A stretch of 64,000 bases of DNA from Pseudoalteromonas shioyasakiensis (GCF_019134595.1 NZ_CP077770.1:2600501-2664500); one strand, 5' to 3'. Positions 9,534 to 20,690 are shown, numbered from the stretch's first letter. Program-made: numbers and translations. Notes: a model not told the origin generated them from the letters alone.

Positions 9534-11050
9534 TATTGGCCTCCTTGTAATACAGTGTTGATGCTAGTGTTGATATCAAACAACTGCTCTGACGTTGCTA
9601 GCATATAGTCTGAAATCGGCCCTGCAAATACAACCATTAATGGTGAGCACGCAAGTAGCGCAACCACAGCTATCACTTTAACAGGATGTGCTTTGGTGCC
9701 TTCAATTGCTTCACTGTCTTTATGAGTGTGATCCCAAAATAAGCTGGTACCAGCTCGTGAAACCGCCACTAATAACGCTAAACTAGAAACTAGATATATT
9801 GGCCAAAACAACATGGCTTTTTCACTATCTAGGGTGCTCTTTAAAATCCATACCTTGCCGACAAAGCCAGATAACGGTGGCATACCAACAACGGCAAGCG
9901 CAGCCACTACAAAACAAATACCAAGTAAATATGGCTGTGCAACGGCGCGCCCTGCGACTAACCGGTCGGCAACTTTACCGCGCTGTTGAGCAATTAAATC
10001 AGCAATTAAAAATAGTGCTGCACAAATAATAGTTGAATGCACTAAGTAGTATAGTAATGCAGCTGTTGCAGAAACATTTTGAATCGCAACCAATGCCACT
10101 AAAGTACCTACAGAGACAACAACCAGATTCGCAACAAGCTTTCTAAAATCTTGACTTGCTAACACACCAATACCACCCATCACTATGGTCGCAAGTGCTA
10201 AGCCCCATAACCAAGGCTGTGCCATGTGAGCAAGCTCGCCAGCATTATCACCAAATATTACGGTATACACGCGCAGCATGGCATAAACACCAACCTTGGT
10301 CATAATCGCAAATAATGCAGCAACTAATGGCATTGCACTGGCGTAGGTATTCGGTAGCCATAAATGTAACGGTAATAATGCGCCTTTTAACGCAAATACC
10401 ACGATTAACAACAAGCCACCAATTTTGGCAAGGTAAACATCATCGCCCGTCAGTTGTGGTACTTTTTGCGCTAAATCAGCAATGTTCAATGTGCCCAGCA
10501 CACCATAAAGCACCCCCAGCGCAATTAAGAATACGCTTGAACCAATCAGGTTTAAAATGACGTACTGCAGTGCAGCACGGGTACTTTGTTTGTTGCCGGC
10601 ATGCATCAATAATGAGTATGAAGCAATCAACAGCACTTCAAAAAATACGAACAGGTTAAATACATCGCCAGTTAAAAAAGCGCCATTAACACCTAACACT
10701 AAAAAGTGTACTAACGGATGAAAAAAGCTCCCTTTTTTATCATCACCTGCACAGCTATAAAGCACCACAACTGCACCGAGGAAACTAGTAAGTAGCACAA
10801 GTAGCGTTGCTAGCCTATCGGCAACCAGCACGATGCCAAATGGTGCAGACCAATCACCAATTGCGTAAACAAGCGGTGCGGTACTATTAACATGAAGTAA
10901 TAGATAAGCACTTACCAATAGTGTGACAATCGACAAAATAACCGACGAAACACGACGTATATGTAAGTTTTTACCACATGGCGGCATGAGTAAAATAACG
11001 CCTGCCAACATTGGAATTAGAATCGGTAAAGAAGCTAAATGCTGAATCAT
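9533..11050 (-). CDS. mnhD: Mrp/Mnh cation:proton antiporter subunit D
   Basis: This 505-residue, about 14-helix protein is homologous to the NuoM/NuoN proton-pumping subunits of complex I. The proton-antiporter core includes FFEVLLIASYSLLMHAG (conserved Glu) and LPLHLWLPNTYASAM. It overlaps mnhC upstream by 4 bp and mnhE downstream by 1 bp. MrpA and MrpD are thought to form the ion and proton paths of the complex. Confidence 0.96.
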   Translation of the reverse strand: MIQHLASLPILIPMLAGVILLMPPCGKNLHIRRVSSVILSIVTLLVSAYLLLHVNSTAPLVYAIGDWSAPFGIVLVADRLATLLVLLTSFLGAVVVLYSCAGDDKKGSFFHPLVHFLVLGVNGAFLTGDVFNLFVFFEVLLIASYSLLMHAGNKQSTRAALQYVILNLIGSSVFLIALGVLYGVLGTLNIADLAQKVPQLTGDDVYLAKIGGLLLIVVFALKGALLPLHLWLPNTYASAMPLVAALFAIMTKVGVYAMLRVYTVIFGDNAGELAHMAQPWLWGLALATIVMGGIGVLASQDFRKLVANLVVVSVGTLVALVAIQNVSATAALLYYLVHSTIICAALFLIADLIAQQRGKVADRLVAGRAVAQPYLLGICFVVAALAVVGMPPLSGFVGKVWILKSTLDSEKAMLFWPIYLVSSLALLVAVSRAGTSLFWDHTHKDSEAIEGTKAHPVKVIAVVALLACSPLMVVFAGPISDYMLATSEQLFDINTSINTVLQGGQ

Positions 11051-11391
11051 TTTTGCTCCTTCGATGACTTAACAAGGTGGCCATCAACATGGTCATTACC
11101 CAAGTCAGCACGACCACGAATTGCTAAAATAACTACAAAAGCGGTCATCGCAAAGCCTATTACAATCGCGGTCAAAACCAGCGCTTGAGGGAGTGGGTCG
11201 GCATACTCACTGCCTGTACCAAGTACAGCAGCTTTGTTAATAGTTAAACGACCTGAAGAGAATAAAAACAGGTTAACTGCATACGACAACATAGTCAGGC
11301 CGAGTACCACTGGGAATGTACGAGCCCGTAATATTAAGTAAATTCCGCATGCAACCAGCACGCCGACGCACGATGCGTACAATACTTCCAT
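11047..11391 (-). CDS. mnhC: Mrp/Mnh cation:proton antiporter subunit C
   Basis: The 114-residue subunit is homologous to NuoK, with three membrane helices and the family stretch DPLPQALVLTAIVIGFA. Its ATG shares one base with the stop codon of the fused A/B gene, and its end overlaps mnhD by 4 bp, so the operon is translationally linked. Confidence 0.96.
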   Translation of the reverse strand: MEVLYASCVGVLVACGIYLILRARTFPVVLGLTMLSYAVNLFLFSSGRLTINKAAVLGTGSEYADPLPQALVLTAIVIGFAMTAFVVILAIRGRADLGNDHVDGHLVKSSKEQK

Positions 11392-14183
11392 TAAATATTT
11401 ACCTCTTGCTTGGGTGTATCAGCAGTTAATTTACCTAAACTTGCTAAAATCATCAGCGTTGCACCTACAACAGTTAAATACACACCTAAATCAAATACGA
11501 TAGCACTAGCAAGTTCTGTCTTGCCGACTAGCGGAATATCAAAATAATCAAACCAGGTTGTTAGGAATGGACGTTCGAAGAACCAACTTCCAATACCTGT
11601 AAACAATGCAATAGCAATACCTGACGCAATAATCTTACGATAATTCACGTCAAATCTGTCTGCAATCCAGTGCGAACCATTAGCCATATATTGCAAGATA
11701 AATGCAATCGCGGTAACCAGTCCTGCAATAAAGCCACCACCTGGTAAGTTATGACCACGTAAGAAAATATACGCAGACACAAGTAATGCAAGTGGTAACA
11801 AGCTTTGTGAAATACTCGACAGTAGAATTGGGTAACGCTCTCTTGCCCATGGGCGCCCTTCACTATCACTTGCTGGCATAAACAGCGGCAAGTTAATAAG
11901 AAGCTTATAAATACCTAATGCAGCAATACCTAGTACGGTAATTTCACCTAGGGTATCAAAACCCCTAAAGTCAACGAGGATAACGTTTACAACGTTAGTA
12001 CCACCACCGCCAGTTTTTGCATTGGCAACAAAGAAGTCAGAAATCGACTCAAGTGGTCTTGTCAGAAGCGCATAACAAATACTTGCCACAACCACACCAA
12101 TAGCCGATGAGATACCTAGGTCACGCAGAATACGCAGTGAGCTTGATTCTTTCGGAGTGCGCTGCGGTAAAAAGAACAGTGCAAGCATCAGTAGCATTAC
12201 GGTAACAACTTCAACGGTTAACTGGGTCAACGCTAAATCTGGCGCAGAGAATCGAGTAAATGCAACAGATACCATCAGGCCTACGATTGAAATCATAATC
12301 AACGATATCATTCGTGAACGATGCCAAATAACCGTTGCCAACGCACCAATTATCAGTAAGCCTGCACCGATAGCATTATGGAAATCGATTGGGGTTAACT
12401 CGCTTGCTCCTGCTAACTGGCGCATTTCAAATAAAGGCCAGCCTGCACACATGAGCACCACCGCAATCATTACAAAGGCATAACGCTGTAACGAGCCATT
12501 TTCGATTCGTTTAATCTTTTCTTGTGACCACTTAATCAAGCTATATAAGCCACGCTCAAAGCCTTTTTTAGCATTCAGAGTTGGCAACGATGCTTGAAAG
12601 TGGAATAGGTGCTTACGCTGCACATAAATCATCACACCCACGCTTGTAGCAATAAAGCTCATTAACAGTGGTAAGTTAAAGCCATGCCATACAGATAGCT
12701 TATAATCAGGGGCTGCATCACCAAGCACTGCGAAAGATGCCGAAGCTAGAATATCGCTTACCGCAAAGTGCGGGAACATACCAACGAGTAAACACAGCAC
12801 AACCAAAATTTCGATTGGTACACGCATATAGCGTGGTGGCTCATGGGGCTGTTTTGGCAAATCGATTGGGTCGCCATTGAAAAACACGTCGTGAATAAAG
12901 CGTGCTGAATACGCGACAGATAACGCACCAGCAATCGTCGCTAACACTGGAATTAACCACGACATAGAACCAAGCACTTGCTGGTGTAGTGTTTCGGCAA
13001 AGAACATTTCTTTCGACAAGAAACCATTTAACAGTGGCACGCCCGCCATTGCTGCCGCTGCTACCATAGCAAGTGTGGCGGTATACGGCATAAATCGCCA
13101 CATACCATTAAGTTTACGCATATCACGGGTGCCAGTTTCATGATCAATAATACCCGTTGCCATAAATAAAGACGCTTTAAACGTTGCGTGGTTGATAATA
13201 TGGAAGATAGCAGCCACTGTCGCAAGCTCAGTGTCTAAACCTAAGAGTAATGTAATTAAACCTAGGTGGCTGATTGTTGAATAAGCCAGCAAGCCTTTTA
13301 AATCATGCTTAAATAACGCGATATAAGCGCCAACCAACAAAGTCGCCAGACCCGTCATTGCCACTAAGATAAACCAAGTATCTGTGCCTGATAGCGCTGG
13401 GTAAAAACGCGCTAATAAAAAGATACCCGCTTTAACCATCGTTGCTGAGTGTAGGTAGGCACTGACTGGTGTCGGTGCCGCCATCGCATGTGGTAACCAA
13501 AAATGAAATGGAAATTGTGCAGATTTAGTAAATGCACCTAAAAGCACTAATACCAGCGCAGCTTCATAAAGTGCATGAGACTGAATAAGTGCTTTGCTTG
13601 CTAAAATCACATCAAGATTATAGCTACCAACAATATCACCAATTAGTAATAAGCCTGCTAGTAACGCAAGGCCACCGGCACCGGTGATAGCTAGTGCCAT
13701 ACGTGCGCCTTTGCGAGCTTCTGACTTATGCCACCAATAGCTAATCAATAAGAACGAGCTAATACTGGTGAGCTCCCAGAAAAACCACAGCTGGATCACA
13801 TTGTTCGACATCACGATGCCGACCATTGCGGTCATAAATAGCATTAAATAGCAGTATAGCTTTGGCATTGAGTCGCTACTACTCAAGTAATAACGTGCAT
13901 AAAAAATCACCAGGGTACCGATACCCAAGATCATATATAGAAAGAGCAACGTTAAACCATCAAGTCTAAACGAGACTTGCATGTTTAAAAGAGGGATCCA
14001 CTCAGCAGTGTAGCGAATTGTTTCGCCAGAAAAGACTGCAGGGGTATACGAAAATACAATTCCAAGGGCAATCAAAGGCGCTAACATGGTCAAAGCTGTG
14101 CTTTGGTTACGTGTTAGTTTTGAAGTGCAGGATGAAATAACACTGCCGATTAAGGATAACAGGGGTATCCAGAGCAAAGTCAT
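11391..14183 (-). CDS. mnhA: fused Mrp/Mnh cation:proton antiporter subunits A and B
   Basis: This 930-residue membrane protein is the first gene of the antiporter operon. Residues about 1-500 are a NuoL-like antiporter domain ([38 protein letters not shown]). The MrpA-specific C-terminal region follows, and from about residue 770 an MrpB domain containing [19 protein letters not shown]. The A/B fusion with six rather than seven genes is the 'group 2' Mrp arrangement known from Vibrio and Pseudomonas. The complex exports Na+ (or K+) in exchange for protons, for alkali and salt tolerance. Upstream lies about 210 bp of non-coding DNA presumed to hold the promoter; I could not identify it. Confidence 0.96.
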   Translation of the reverse strand: MTLLWIPLLSLIGSVISSCTSKLTRNQSTALTMLAPLIALGIVFSYTPAVFSGETIRYTAEWIPLLNMQVSFRLDGLTLLFLYMILGIGTLVIFYARYYLSSSDSMPKLYCYLMLFMTAMVGIVMSNNVIQLWFFWELTSISSFLLISYWWHKSEARKGARMALAITGAGGLALLAGLLLIGDIVGSYNLDVILASKALIQSHALYEAALVLVLLGAFTKSAQFPFHFWLPHAMAAPTPVSAYLHSATMVKAGIFLLARFYPALSGTDTWFILVAMTGLATLLVGAYIALFKHDLKGLLAYSTISHLGLITLLLGLDTELATVAAIFHIINHATFKASLFMATGIIDHETGTRDMRKLNGMWRFMPYTATLAMVAAAAMAGVPLLNGFLSKEMFFAETLHQQVLGSMSWLIPVLATIAGALSVAYSARFIHDVFFNGDPIDLPKQPHEPPRYMRVPIEILVVLCLLVGMFPHFAVSDILASASFAVLGDAAPDYKLSVWHGFNLPLLMSFIATSVGVMIYVQRKHLFHFQASLPTLNAKKGFERGLYSLIKWSQEKIKRIENGSLQRYAFVMIAVVLMCAGWPLFEMRQLAGASELTPIDFHNAIGAGLLIIGALATVIWHRSRMISLIMISIVGLMVSVAFTRFSAPDLALTQLTVEVVTVMLLMLALFFLPQRTPKESSSLRILRDLGISSAIGVVVASICYALLTRPLESISDFFVANAKTGGGGTNVVNVILVDFRGFDTLGEITVLGIAALGIYKLLINLPLFMPASDSEGRPWARERYPILLSSISQSLLPLALLVSAYIFLRGHNLPGGGFIAGLVTAIAFILQYMANGSHWIADRFDVNYRKIIASGIAIALFTGIGSWFFERPFLTTWFDYFDIPLVGKTELASAIVFDLGVYLTVVGATLMILASLGKLTADTPKQEVNI

Positions 14184-14394
14184 AATTAGGAGCCTTTTAG
14201 TGTCATAAGAATATCAATACCGCTCTAGTTTTAATTAGTTGCGTACTGTTCATTTGGATGGTTAAAAGTTGGCTTCAAAAAAAGCTTACAATGCGTATAG
14301 TTATACTGATCAGGTGCTATTTTGTCTATAGGAGACACACCTATTCGGACAACATTTAACCACTTTGCATACTAAAATAGCAATAAATAGACGA

Positions 14395-15597
14395 TTAGTC
14401 AGAAAAATTCTGCTCTTTGGAAGCTGTTGTAAACACTGGCTTTAAGCCTAAAAAGGCAAAATATTCAGAAAACCGAATCGGCTTTGTTAAGGGCTGGTTA
14501 ATTTGTTTTTGCCAAAGCTCACGGTATTGCTCAGACAGGCTCATAGTTTGGTACTGCATAATCGACCAATTATGGCTTGGTTTATAGGCTAGCTGATTGC
14601 TACAAGCGATACTTTTTTGCCAGCCTTTTGGTGGGGAAACATTATTTGCAATAAACAGATTTGGCGCAACCAGCCCCTGTTGCTTACACAGCCACTGTTG
14701 TTTTTGCTCTGCTAAAACATATTCATCTTCAAAGCCATTAAAATGCATTAGCTCATGTAGAAATACCGCGTAAGATTGTGATGAGTTTATATGCATAATG
14801 CCACCTCGAACATTGGCTGCCCCTTGTTTTGACATCATCACAATAAAGTCAAAACCTTCAGGCCACGGATGCGCTGCCGCATTTTGCCAATTACACTTAA
14901 GCGCCCCACCGCTGCCATCACAGCTAAACTTATCGGCGACATAAACAACATCCGTTAAACAAAAGCTGCCTTTTGCAGGCTCAGGCGCTTTACTATATTG
15001 CCGCTTATACCGCTTTAAAGTATCAATTCCCTTGTAATGATCTGTCATCATTAAAACATTAAATTGGCACAGGCTACTTGCTTGTATACTTAATGTTGAT
15101 AAGACAAATTGCTGTTGCTGCGCATAAGCTGTGTCAATTTGAGCTGACGGTATTTTCTGTTGCAACAGCCAAGCTTGCTTAGCATTTCCCTCAGGCAGCT
15201 TGCCAGCCTTACCTAGGTTACTTAAATCGAGCCATTGTTCTGCTCTAACTAGCTGCTCCGCTAAGGTTTGTTGCTGAGCTGAATTGAATTTAGCAAAGTA
15301 AGGCTGCCACCATAATTTTGCTGCAGTGTAGTCTTGTTGCTGCAAAAAGCTGAGCGCAAGCTGATATGCAGCATTACTATCATTTAGCTTTGCTAACTGG
15401 CGAAGCTCTGAGTTGCTCAGCACTAAATGCTGCAAATTAATGGCGCTGGGCGCCAAGTGATAAATAGCTGTTGCTTGTGAAGGAGTAGTATTTGCGTAAT
15501 AAGCGTAAGCGGGAATAAAACGAGACACTGAGCTTGAGACAAAACCCAAGCTCAGTAATAGAATAACAGTAAAAAAAACCTTAGCTTGCGTTTTCAC
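14395..15597 (-). CDS. putative membrane-anchored zinc metallopeptidase
   Basis: I do not recognise a named family. The 400-residue protein starts with an uncleaved or cleaved signal segment (about residues 7-25), followed by an alpha-helical Gln/Ala-rich region (about 60-190) suggestive of TPR or Sel1-like repeats. The C-terminal domain carries HELMHFNGFEDEY (about 281-293), an HExxHxxGxxDE zincin motif with a possible third metal ligand. Four to six Cys in the C-terminal half suggest disulfides in the periplasm. The start overlaps the end of nlpI by 17 bp, so the two are probably co-translated. Peptidase activity is inferred from the motif only. Confidence 0.7.
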   Translation of the reverse strand: MKTQAKVFFTVILLLSLGFVSSSVSRFIPAYAYYANTTPSQATAIYHLAPSAINLQHLVLSNSELRQLAKLNDSNAAYQLALSFLQQQDYTAAKLWWQPYFAKFNSAQQQTLAEQLVRAEQWLDLSNLGKAGKLPEGNAKQAWLLQQKIPSAQIDTAYAQQQQFVLSTLSIQASSLCQFNVLMMTDHYKGIDTLKRYKRQYSKAPEPAKGSFCLTDVVYVADKFSCDGSGGALKCNWQNAAAHPWPEGFDFIVMMSKQGAANVRGGIMHINSSQSYAVFLHELMHFNGFEDEYVLAEQKQQWLCKQQGLVAPNLFIANNVSPPKGWQKSIACSNQLAYKPSHNWSIMQYQTMSLSEQYRELWQKQINQPLTKPIRFSEYFAFLGLKPVFTTASKEQNFSD

Positions 15598-16459
15598 CAG
15601 CCATTAACTCAAGCTCTAAACGGGCATATTTGTATTCAACAAACTCATGCACATTGGTGGCAAGAGCAAGTCTAAAGTAATCGGCAGCAAGGTAGTTATC
15701 CCCCGCCGCTTGATGCATCTTCGCTAGGTAGAAATAAGCTTCGCATAAGCGGTGCGCATACTCTTGCTCTGAAGTCACACCTTCAATGATGCCAGATAAA
15801 AACTCAAACTCACTGATGTCACCTAAATAAAGTGCCAACAGTTGGTAACCCCATTGAGACTCATCTACACCCTGCGAGTTAGCTTTTAAGTCAACTAAGG
15901 CCTGCGCTTTATCAGCTTCTGATTGAGCTAAATAAAGCCATAGCACACGGTAAGGGTCGCTTGGTGAACGATTTAAAAACTGCTTTAAATCATCTTGTGC
16001 AAGTGATGGACGGTCACCATAGTAAAGGGCAATACCACGATTTAAGTAGGCATACTCATGTTGCTCGTTAAGCTCAAGTGCCGAATCAAAAAACTCATAA
16101 GCTTGTTCATACTGCTGCATTAGTGTGTGATGAATGCCTAAGAAGTTATACACCTCTGCTAGGTCTGGTTTGAGCTTAATCGCACGGTTAAAGTCAATAC
16201 GCGCCAAGGTCGACATACCTAAGCTGTCAAATAATACACCACGGTCATAATAAAGTTTGGCTTGTTGCTCCGCACTTAAATCAGCACGGTTTAGTAGTTC
16301 AGAATAGCGAGCAATCGTAATTTCGTTACGAAAATCAGGCGCTAATGGTGCGGTAAAAGGCACATTAACAATAGGGACTGACTCAGGTTGTGAAGTTGTT
16401 TGACATGCACTTAAAGAAAAAATAGCCACAGCGGTCAATGCTAAGTGTTTAAAAATCAT
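15581..16459 (-). CDS. nlpI: TPR lipoprotein NlpI
   Basis: The 292-residue outer-membrane lipoprotein has a signal peptide with lipobox LSAC (Cys at about 19) and several tetratricopeptide repeats (for example ADLSAEQQAKLYYDRGVLFD and LAEVYNFLGIHHTLMQQYEQ). In E. coli NlpI is 294 residues, lies directly downstream of pnp as here, and is an adaptor for the Prc protease and for peptidoglycan endopeptidase complexes. The 17-bp overlap with the metallopeptidase-like gene suggests that protein could work with NlpI. Confidence 0.92.
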   Translation of the reverse strand: MIFKHLALTAVAIFSLSACQTTSQPESVPIVNVPFTAPLAPDFRNEITIARYSELLNRADLSAEQQAKLYYDRGVLFDSLGMSTLARIDFNRAIKLKPDLAEVYNFLGIHHTLMQQYEQAYEFFDSALELNEQHEYAYLNRGIALYYGDRPSLAQDDLKQFLNRSPSDPYRVLWLYLAQSEADKAQALVDLKANSQGVDESQWGYQLLALYLGDISEFEFLSGIIEGVTSEQEYAHRLCEAYFYLAKMHQAAGDNYLAADYFRLALATNVHEFVEYKYARLELELMAGENAS

Positions 16460-16525
16460 TAAATTCCTTAATACCTGAATTCTCTGTAGACAAAGGCGAA
16501 GCGGATAGGTTTCATTAAAGCATAA

Positions 16526-16551
16526 AAAAAGGGGCTAAACAGCCCCTTTTT
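16526..16551 (-). terminator. rho-independent terminator after pnp
   Basis: AAAAGGGGCT and AGCCCCTTTT pair around loop AAAC, flanked by A and T tracts. It lies between pnp and nlpI. The same stem recurs after rpsO at 18923-18946, differing only in one loop base. Confidence 0.8.
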
Positions 16552-16587
16552 CTTATATCCAGCAAATAACTGGTTATTCAATCATCA

Positions 16588-18717
16588 TTAAGCGTCTTTA
16601 GACTCTTCTGCTTTTTCTTCAGCAGCTGGTTCCATAGCTTCTTTGATGCTTAGACGTACACGACCTTGGCGATCTACTTCAAGAACTTTAACTTTAACTT
16701 CTTGGCCTTCGCTTAGGTGGTCAGTTACGTTGTTAACACGCTCTGTGCTGATTTGTGAAATGTGCACTAGACCGTCTTTACCCGGAAGGATGTTAACGAA
16801 CGCACCAAAATCAACGATACGTACAACTTTACCAGTGTAGATAGTACCTACTTCTAGTTCAGCAGTTAATTGCTCGATACGCTTGATTGCATCGTTTGCG
16901 CTGATGCCGTCAGTTGCAGCGATCTTGATTGTACCGTCATCTTCGATTTCAATCGTTGTGCCAGTTTCTTCAGTAAGTTGACGGATAGTTGCGCCACCTT
17001 TACCGATAACTTCAGCAATTTTCTTCGCAGGGATTTGCATAGTGTAAATGCGTGGTGCGAATTGAGATAGCTCTTCAGAAGGTGCTGCAATCGCTTCGTC
17101 CATAACACCTAAGATGTGTAGACGTGCTGCTTTCGCTTGTTTAAGAGCGATTTGCATGATTTCTTTAGTGATACCTTCGATCTTGATATCCATTTGTAGT
17201 GCAGTGATACCGTTTGAAGTACCCGCTACTTTAAAGTCCATGTCACCTAAGTGATCTTCATCACCTAAGATGTCTGAAAGAACAACGAAATCTTCGCCCT
17301 CTTTAACTAGACCCATCGCGATACCAGCAACTGATGCTTTAATTGGTACACCTGCATTCATAAGTGCTAGTGACGTACCACATACTGATGCCATAGACGA
17401 TGAACCGTTTGATTCAGTGATTTCTGAAACAACACGGATTGAGTATGGGAAGTCAGTTAACGTTGGTAATACTGCTGCAATACCACGCTTAGCTAGGTTA
17501 CCGTGACCAATTTCACGACGCTTTGGAGAACCTACAAAGCCAGTTTCACCTACGCAGAACGGAGGGAAGTTGTAGTGAAGCATAAAGTGATTTTTGTTAG
17601 TACCAGTTAAATCATCGATTAACTGTGAATCACGTTCTGTACCAAGCGTTGCAGTCACAAGTGCTTGCGTCTCACCACGAGTGAAGATTGCAGAACCGTG
17701 AGTACGCGGTAAAACACCTGTCATTACGTCTAATGCACGGATCATATCTGGTTCACGACCATCGATACGTTTTTCACCAGCAATGATACGGCCACGAACG
17801 ATTTCTTTTTCTAAAGAACCGAATAGTTTACCAACTTCTTGAGTATCTAGAGCTTCGCCTTCAGCAAGTTCAGCAGTTAATGTAGCAACAACTTCTTCTT
17901 TCGCTGCACCAAGAGCTTCTTTACGGGCTACTTTGTCAGTGATGCGGTATGCTTCACCTACTTTATCAGCAGCAATTGCAGAGATTTTCTCAGCAAGTGT
18001 TAGGTTTTTCTCTGGAGCAGTCCAATCCCAAGCTGGTTTACCTGCTTCAGCTTTGAACTCGTTGATTGCGTTGATGATAGCCTGAGATTGCTCATGACCA
18101 TAAACAACCGCACCTAACATTACGTCTTCAGATAGTGTTTCAGCTTCTGATTCAACCATAAGTACTGCGTTATCAGTACCAGCAACAACTAGATCTAACT
18201 GGCTTTCTTCAAGCTCAGCGAGTGTTGGGTTAAGTACGTATTCACCGTTGATGAAACCAACACGTGATGCACCGATAGGACCATTGAATGGAATACCAGA
18301 GATAGCAAGTGCTGCTGAAGTACCAATCATAGCAACCATGTCAGGTTGGATTTCTGGGTTAACAGAAACAACTGTCGCGATTACTTGTACTTCGTTTACG
18401 AAACCGTCTGGGAAAAGTGGACGGATTGGGCGGTCGATTAGACGAGCGATAAGTGTTTCGCCATCGTTAGGACGACCTTCACGCTTAAGGAAACCACCTG
18501 GGATACGACCCGCAGCGTACATACGCTCTTGGTAGTTAACTGTTAGTGGGAAGAAGTCTTGACCTGGTTGTGCATCGCGCTTGCCTACAACAGTAACTAA
18601 TACTGAAGTATCGCCAATGCTTGCTAGTACTGCGCCGTCAGCTTGACGAGCGATAGCACCAGTTTCTAGAGTCACAGTGTGTTGACCTAGTTGAAATTCT
18701 TTAATAATTGCTTGCAC
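16588..18717 (-). CDS. pnp: polyribonucleotide nucleotidyltransferase (PNPase)
   Basis: PNPase degrades RNA phosphorolytically from the 3' end and is a core part of the RNA degradosome. Length is 709 residues (E. coli 711). Two RNase PH domains are followed by a KH domain ([20 protein letters not shown], about 562-581) and an S1 domain (about 620-690, [22 protein letters not shown], here [19 protein letters not shown]). The ATG at 18717 is in the usual position. The upstream leader contains a long hairpin resembling the RNase III autoregulatory site of E. coli pnp. Confidence 0.98.
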   Translation of the reverse strand: MQAIIKEFQLGQHTVTLETGAIARQADGAVLASIGDTSVLVTVVGKRDAQPGQDFFPLTVNYQERMYAAGRIPGGFLKREGRPNDGETLIARLIDRPIRPLFPDGFVNEVQVIATVVSVNPEIQPDMVAMIGTSAALAISGIPFNGPIGASRVGFINGEYVLNPTLAELEESQLDLVVAGTDNAVLMVESEAETLSEDVMLGAVVYGHEQSQAIINAINEFKAEAGKPAWDWTAPEKNLTLAEKISAIAADKVGEAYRITDKVARKEALGAAKEEVVATLTAELAEGEALDTQEVGKLFGSLEKEIVRGRIIAGEKRIDGREPDMIRALDVMTGVLPRTHGSAIFTRGETQALVTATLGTERDSQLIDDLTGTNKNHFMLHYNFPPFCVGETGFVGSPKRREIGHGNLAKRGIAAVLPTLTDFPYSIRVVSEITESNGSSSMASVCGTSLALMNAGVPIKASVAGIAMGLVKEGEDFVVLSDILGDEDHLGDMDFKVAGTSNGITALQMDIKIEGITKEIMQIALKQAKAARLHILGVMDEAIAAPSEELSQFAPRIYTMQIPAKKIAEVIGKGGATIRQLTEETGTTIEIEDDGTIKIAATDGISANDAIKRIEQLTAELEVGTIYTGKVVRIVDFGAFVNILPGKDGLVHISQISTERVNNVTDHLSEGQEVKVKVLEVDRQGRVRLSIKEAMEPAAEEKAEESKDA

Positions 18718-18792
18718 TTAAAAATATCCTTTAAATGTAAAAGCAACTCAGAGCAGAGCTCCGAATTGGTAAAAATATAGTCCATCAAAGTA

Positions 18793-18846
18793 CCAATTAC
18801 AGTACTTAATTAAACTTAATAAAAATTAATTAAGTACTACAATTGG
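18793..18846 (-). promoter_or_regulatory. long pnp leader hairpin, likely RNase III autoregulatory site
   Basis: Two arms, CCAATT-AC-AGTACTTAATTAA and TTAATTAAGTACT-AC-AATTGG, form 13 bp, a symmetric 2x2 internal loop and 6 more bp around a 12-base A/T-rich loop. It lies 76-130 bases upstream of the pnp ATG. In E. coli the pnp leader folds into a long stem that RNase III cuts, after which PNPase destabilises its own mRNA. The structure is seen directly; the function is by analogy. Confidence 0.72.
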
Positions 18847-18922
18847 CAATGATGTTTTTTCAATCACTTAGCAGATTCACCTACTAAGATGTGCGCTAGT
18901 ATACCTTTCATACGCGCACAAA

Positions 18923-18946
18923 AAAAGGGGCTAAATAGCCCCTTTT
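18923..18946 (-). terminator. terminator between rpsO and pnp
   Basis: AAAAGGGGCT/AGCCCCTTTT stem with loop AAAT, followed on the minus strand by a T tract. It lies 16 bases after the rpsO stop. In E. coli a partial terminator occurs at this position, allowing both rpsO-only and rpsO-pnp transcripts. Confidence 0.82.
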
Positions 18947-18961
18947 CTCGTAATCTAGTTC

Positions 18962-19231
18962 TTAGCGACGTAGGCCAAGCTCTTGGATTAACGCAGTGTA
19001 ACGTGCAATGTCTTTACCTTTAAGGTAGTCAAGCAGTTTACGGCGTTGGCTTACTTTGCGAAGAAGACCACGACGTGAGTGGAAGTCGTGCTTGTGGCTA
19101 GCAAAGTGACCTTGAAGCTTGTTGATATCGAAAGTTAGAAGTGCAACTTGTACTTCAGGTGAACCAGTGTCGCCTTCAGCGCGTGCAAATTTAGCGATGA
19201 TTTCAACTTTTTCTTGATTGCTTAGTGACAT
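18962..19231 (-). CDS. rpsO: 30S ribosomal protein S15
   Basis: The 89-residue protein matches S15 along its full length ([20 protein letters not shown] start; [20 protein letters not shown] rRNA-binding region). S15 is a primary binder of 16S rRNA in the platform of the small subunit. Its place between truB and pnp is conserved. In E. coli S15 represses its own translation through a leader pseudoknot; I could not establish such a fold here by eye. Confidence 0.99.
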   Translation of the reverse strand: MSLSNQEKVEIIAKFARAEGDTGSPEVQVALLTFDINKLQGHFASHKHDFHSRRGLLRKVSQRRKLLDYLKGKDIARYTALIQELGLRR

Positions 19232-19341
19232 AGTAACTCCAAAAATTAATTTAAATTGTGTTTTAGCCGATCACTAATTCAGCCAAAACGATTGAGCGGG
19301 GCGTATTCTACCCAGCTTTGCTAATAACTACAAGGTAATCT

Positions 19342-20286
19342 TTACTCAGGCAGTTGATTTGATAAGCCACGCTTTGATTTTAAGTGACCATCTTTATGAC
19401 GCTCACCAGTACCAATGAACACCCCATCAGCCATTACTTTTACCACACCATCTGGTACAGGCTTACCAATCACAACTGTTTGACCATGGCTAAATGCCAC
19501 GCCCTGCTCTTGAGTTATCTCAATCACAGGTAAATCAACCAAAGCAGTATCCATTGGCAGTAAGAGCTCATCGAGGTAGCTTGAAGGCGCAACATCGTCT
19601 GCTTTTGCTTGCTGTAGCTTTTCTTCAAGTTGCTCAAGAGTGACCATTTTTTCACTTGGATAATGGCCAACTGCACTGCGATGTAACATGATGACATGCG
19701 CACCACAGCCAAGCTTTTCACCTAAGTCGTCAACAATAGTACGAATATAAGTGCCTTTAGACACGTGTGCCGTCATTTGTACTTCGTTATTAGCTTCATC
19801 AAACTCATCAAGCGTTAAACTAAATACATTAATTTTTCGACACTTACGCGGCACTTCAATACCTTCGCGGGCATATTTATACAAAGGTTGACCTTGATAT
19901 TTAAGCGCAGAGTACATCGAAGGATATTGATCCGACTCACCTAAAAAACTGGCAATTTGCTCAGCTAATTGTTCACGGGTGACCGATACTTCTCGCGTTT
20001 CAACCACTTCACCATCTGAATCAGAGGTCGTGGTTCGCTCACCAAGTTTGGCGCGTACAACATAGGTTTTGTCAGTATCAAGCAAGAACTGGGTAAACTT
20101 AGTCGCTTCACCAAAACAAATAGGCAGCATACCCGTCGCGAGCGGATCAAGCGCACCGGTGTGGCCTGCTTTTTGAGCAAAGTAAATTCCTTTTGCTTGC
20201 TGCAATGCTTTGTTTGATGAAATACCTTGCGGCTTATTTAGTAATAAGATGCCGTCAATAGCACGACCTTTACTGCGTCTAGCCAT
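19342..20286 (-). CDS. truB: tRNA pseudouridine(55) synthase
   Basis: TruB makes pseudouridine 55 in the T loop of tRNAs. Length is 314 residues (E. coli 314). The catalytic aspartate is D47 in [15 protein letters not shown], and [15 protein letters not shown] is the other conserved stretch; a PUA-like domain closes the protein. The ATG at 20286 overlaps the rbfA stop codon (TAATG), indicating translational coupling. Confidence 0.98.
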   Translation of the reverse strand: MARRSKGRAIDGILLLNKPQGISSNKALQQAKGIYFAQKAGHTGALDPLATGMLPICFGEATKFTQFLLDTDKTYVVRAKLGERTTTSDSDGEVVETREVSVTREQLAEQIASFLGESDQYPSMYSALKYQGQPLYKYAREGIEVPRKCRKINVFSLTLDEFDEANNEVQMTAHVSKGTYIRTIVDDLGEKLGCGAHVIMLHRSAVGHYPSEKMVTLEQLEEKLQQAKADDVAPSSYLDELLLPMDTALVDLPVIEITQEQGVAFSHGQTVVIGKPVPDGVVKVMADGVFIGTGERHKDGHLKSKRGLSNQLPE

Positions 20287-20690
20287 TAGTCTTTAGTGCC
20301 TTCTTCGCTGTCATCTTCGTCTACATGCTTGGCATTGTCTTCACGAATAACTGAGTCAACCAAGTTTGAAATACGCATACCTTCCATAAGCGAGTTATCG
20401 ATCACAAAACGTAACTCTGGCATGATGCGCGCACGAATGCGTTTACCTAATAAAGAACGAATATAACCCGTTGCTTCATTTAAGATTTTAGCGCTTTGTT
20501 TGGCTTTATCTTCATCATCCGTATTGAACACTGTGATAAATACTTTTGCGTAAGATAAGTCGCGAGATACCTCAACCGCAGACACTGTCACCATGCCTAA
20601 GCGTGGATCTTTGATTTCGCGTTGAAGAATAACAGCAATCTCTTTTTGAATTTGCTGTGCAACACGATCAGTGCGAGAAAATTCTCTCAT
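20286..20690 (-). CDS. rbfA: 30S ribosome-binding factor A
   Basis: RbfA helps mature the 5' end of 16S rRNA and is important in the cold. The 134-residue protein (E. coli 133) has the KH-type core with [20 protein letters not shown]. An acidic tail (about 120-134) is typical of the family. It overlaps truB by one base and lies 110 bp after infB, with a strong hairpin in between. Confidence 0.97.
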   Translation of the reverse strand: MREFSRTDRVAQQIQKEIAVILQREIKDPRLGMVTVSAVEVSRDLSYAKVFITVFNTDDEDKAKQSAKILNEATGYIRSLLGKRIRARIMPELRFVIDNSLMEGMRISNLVDSVIREDNAKHVDEDDSEEGTKD

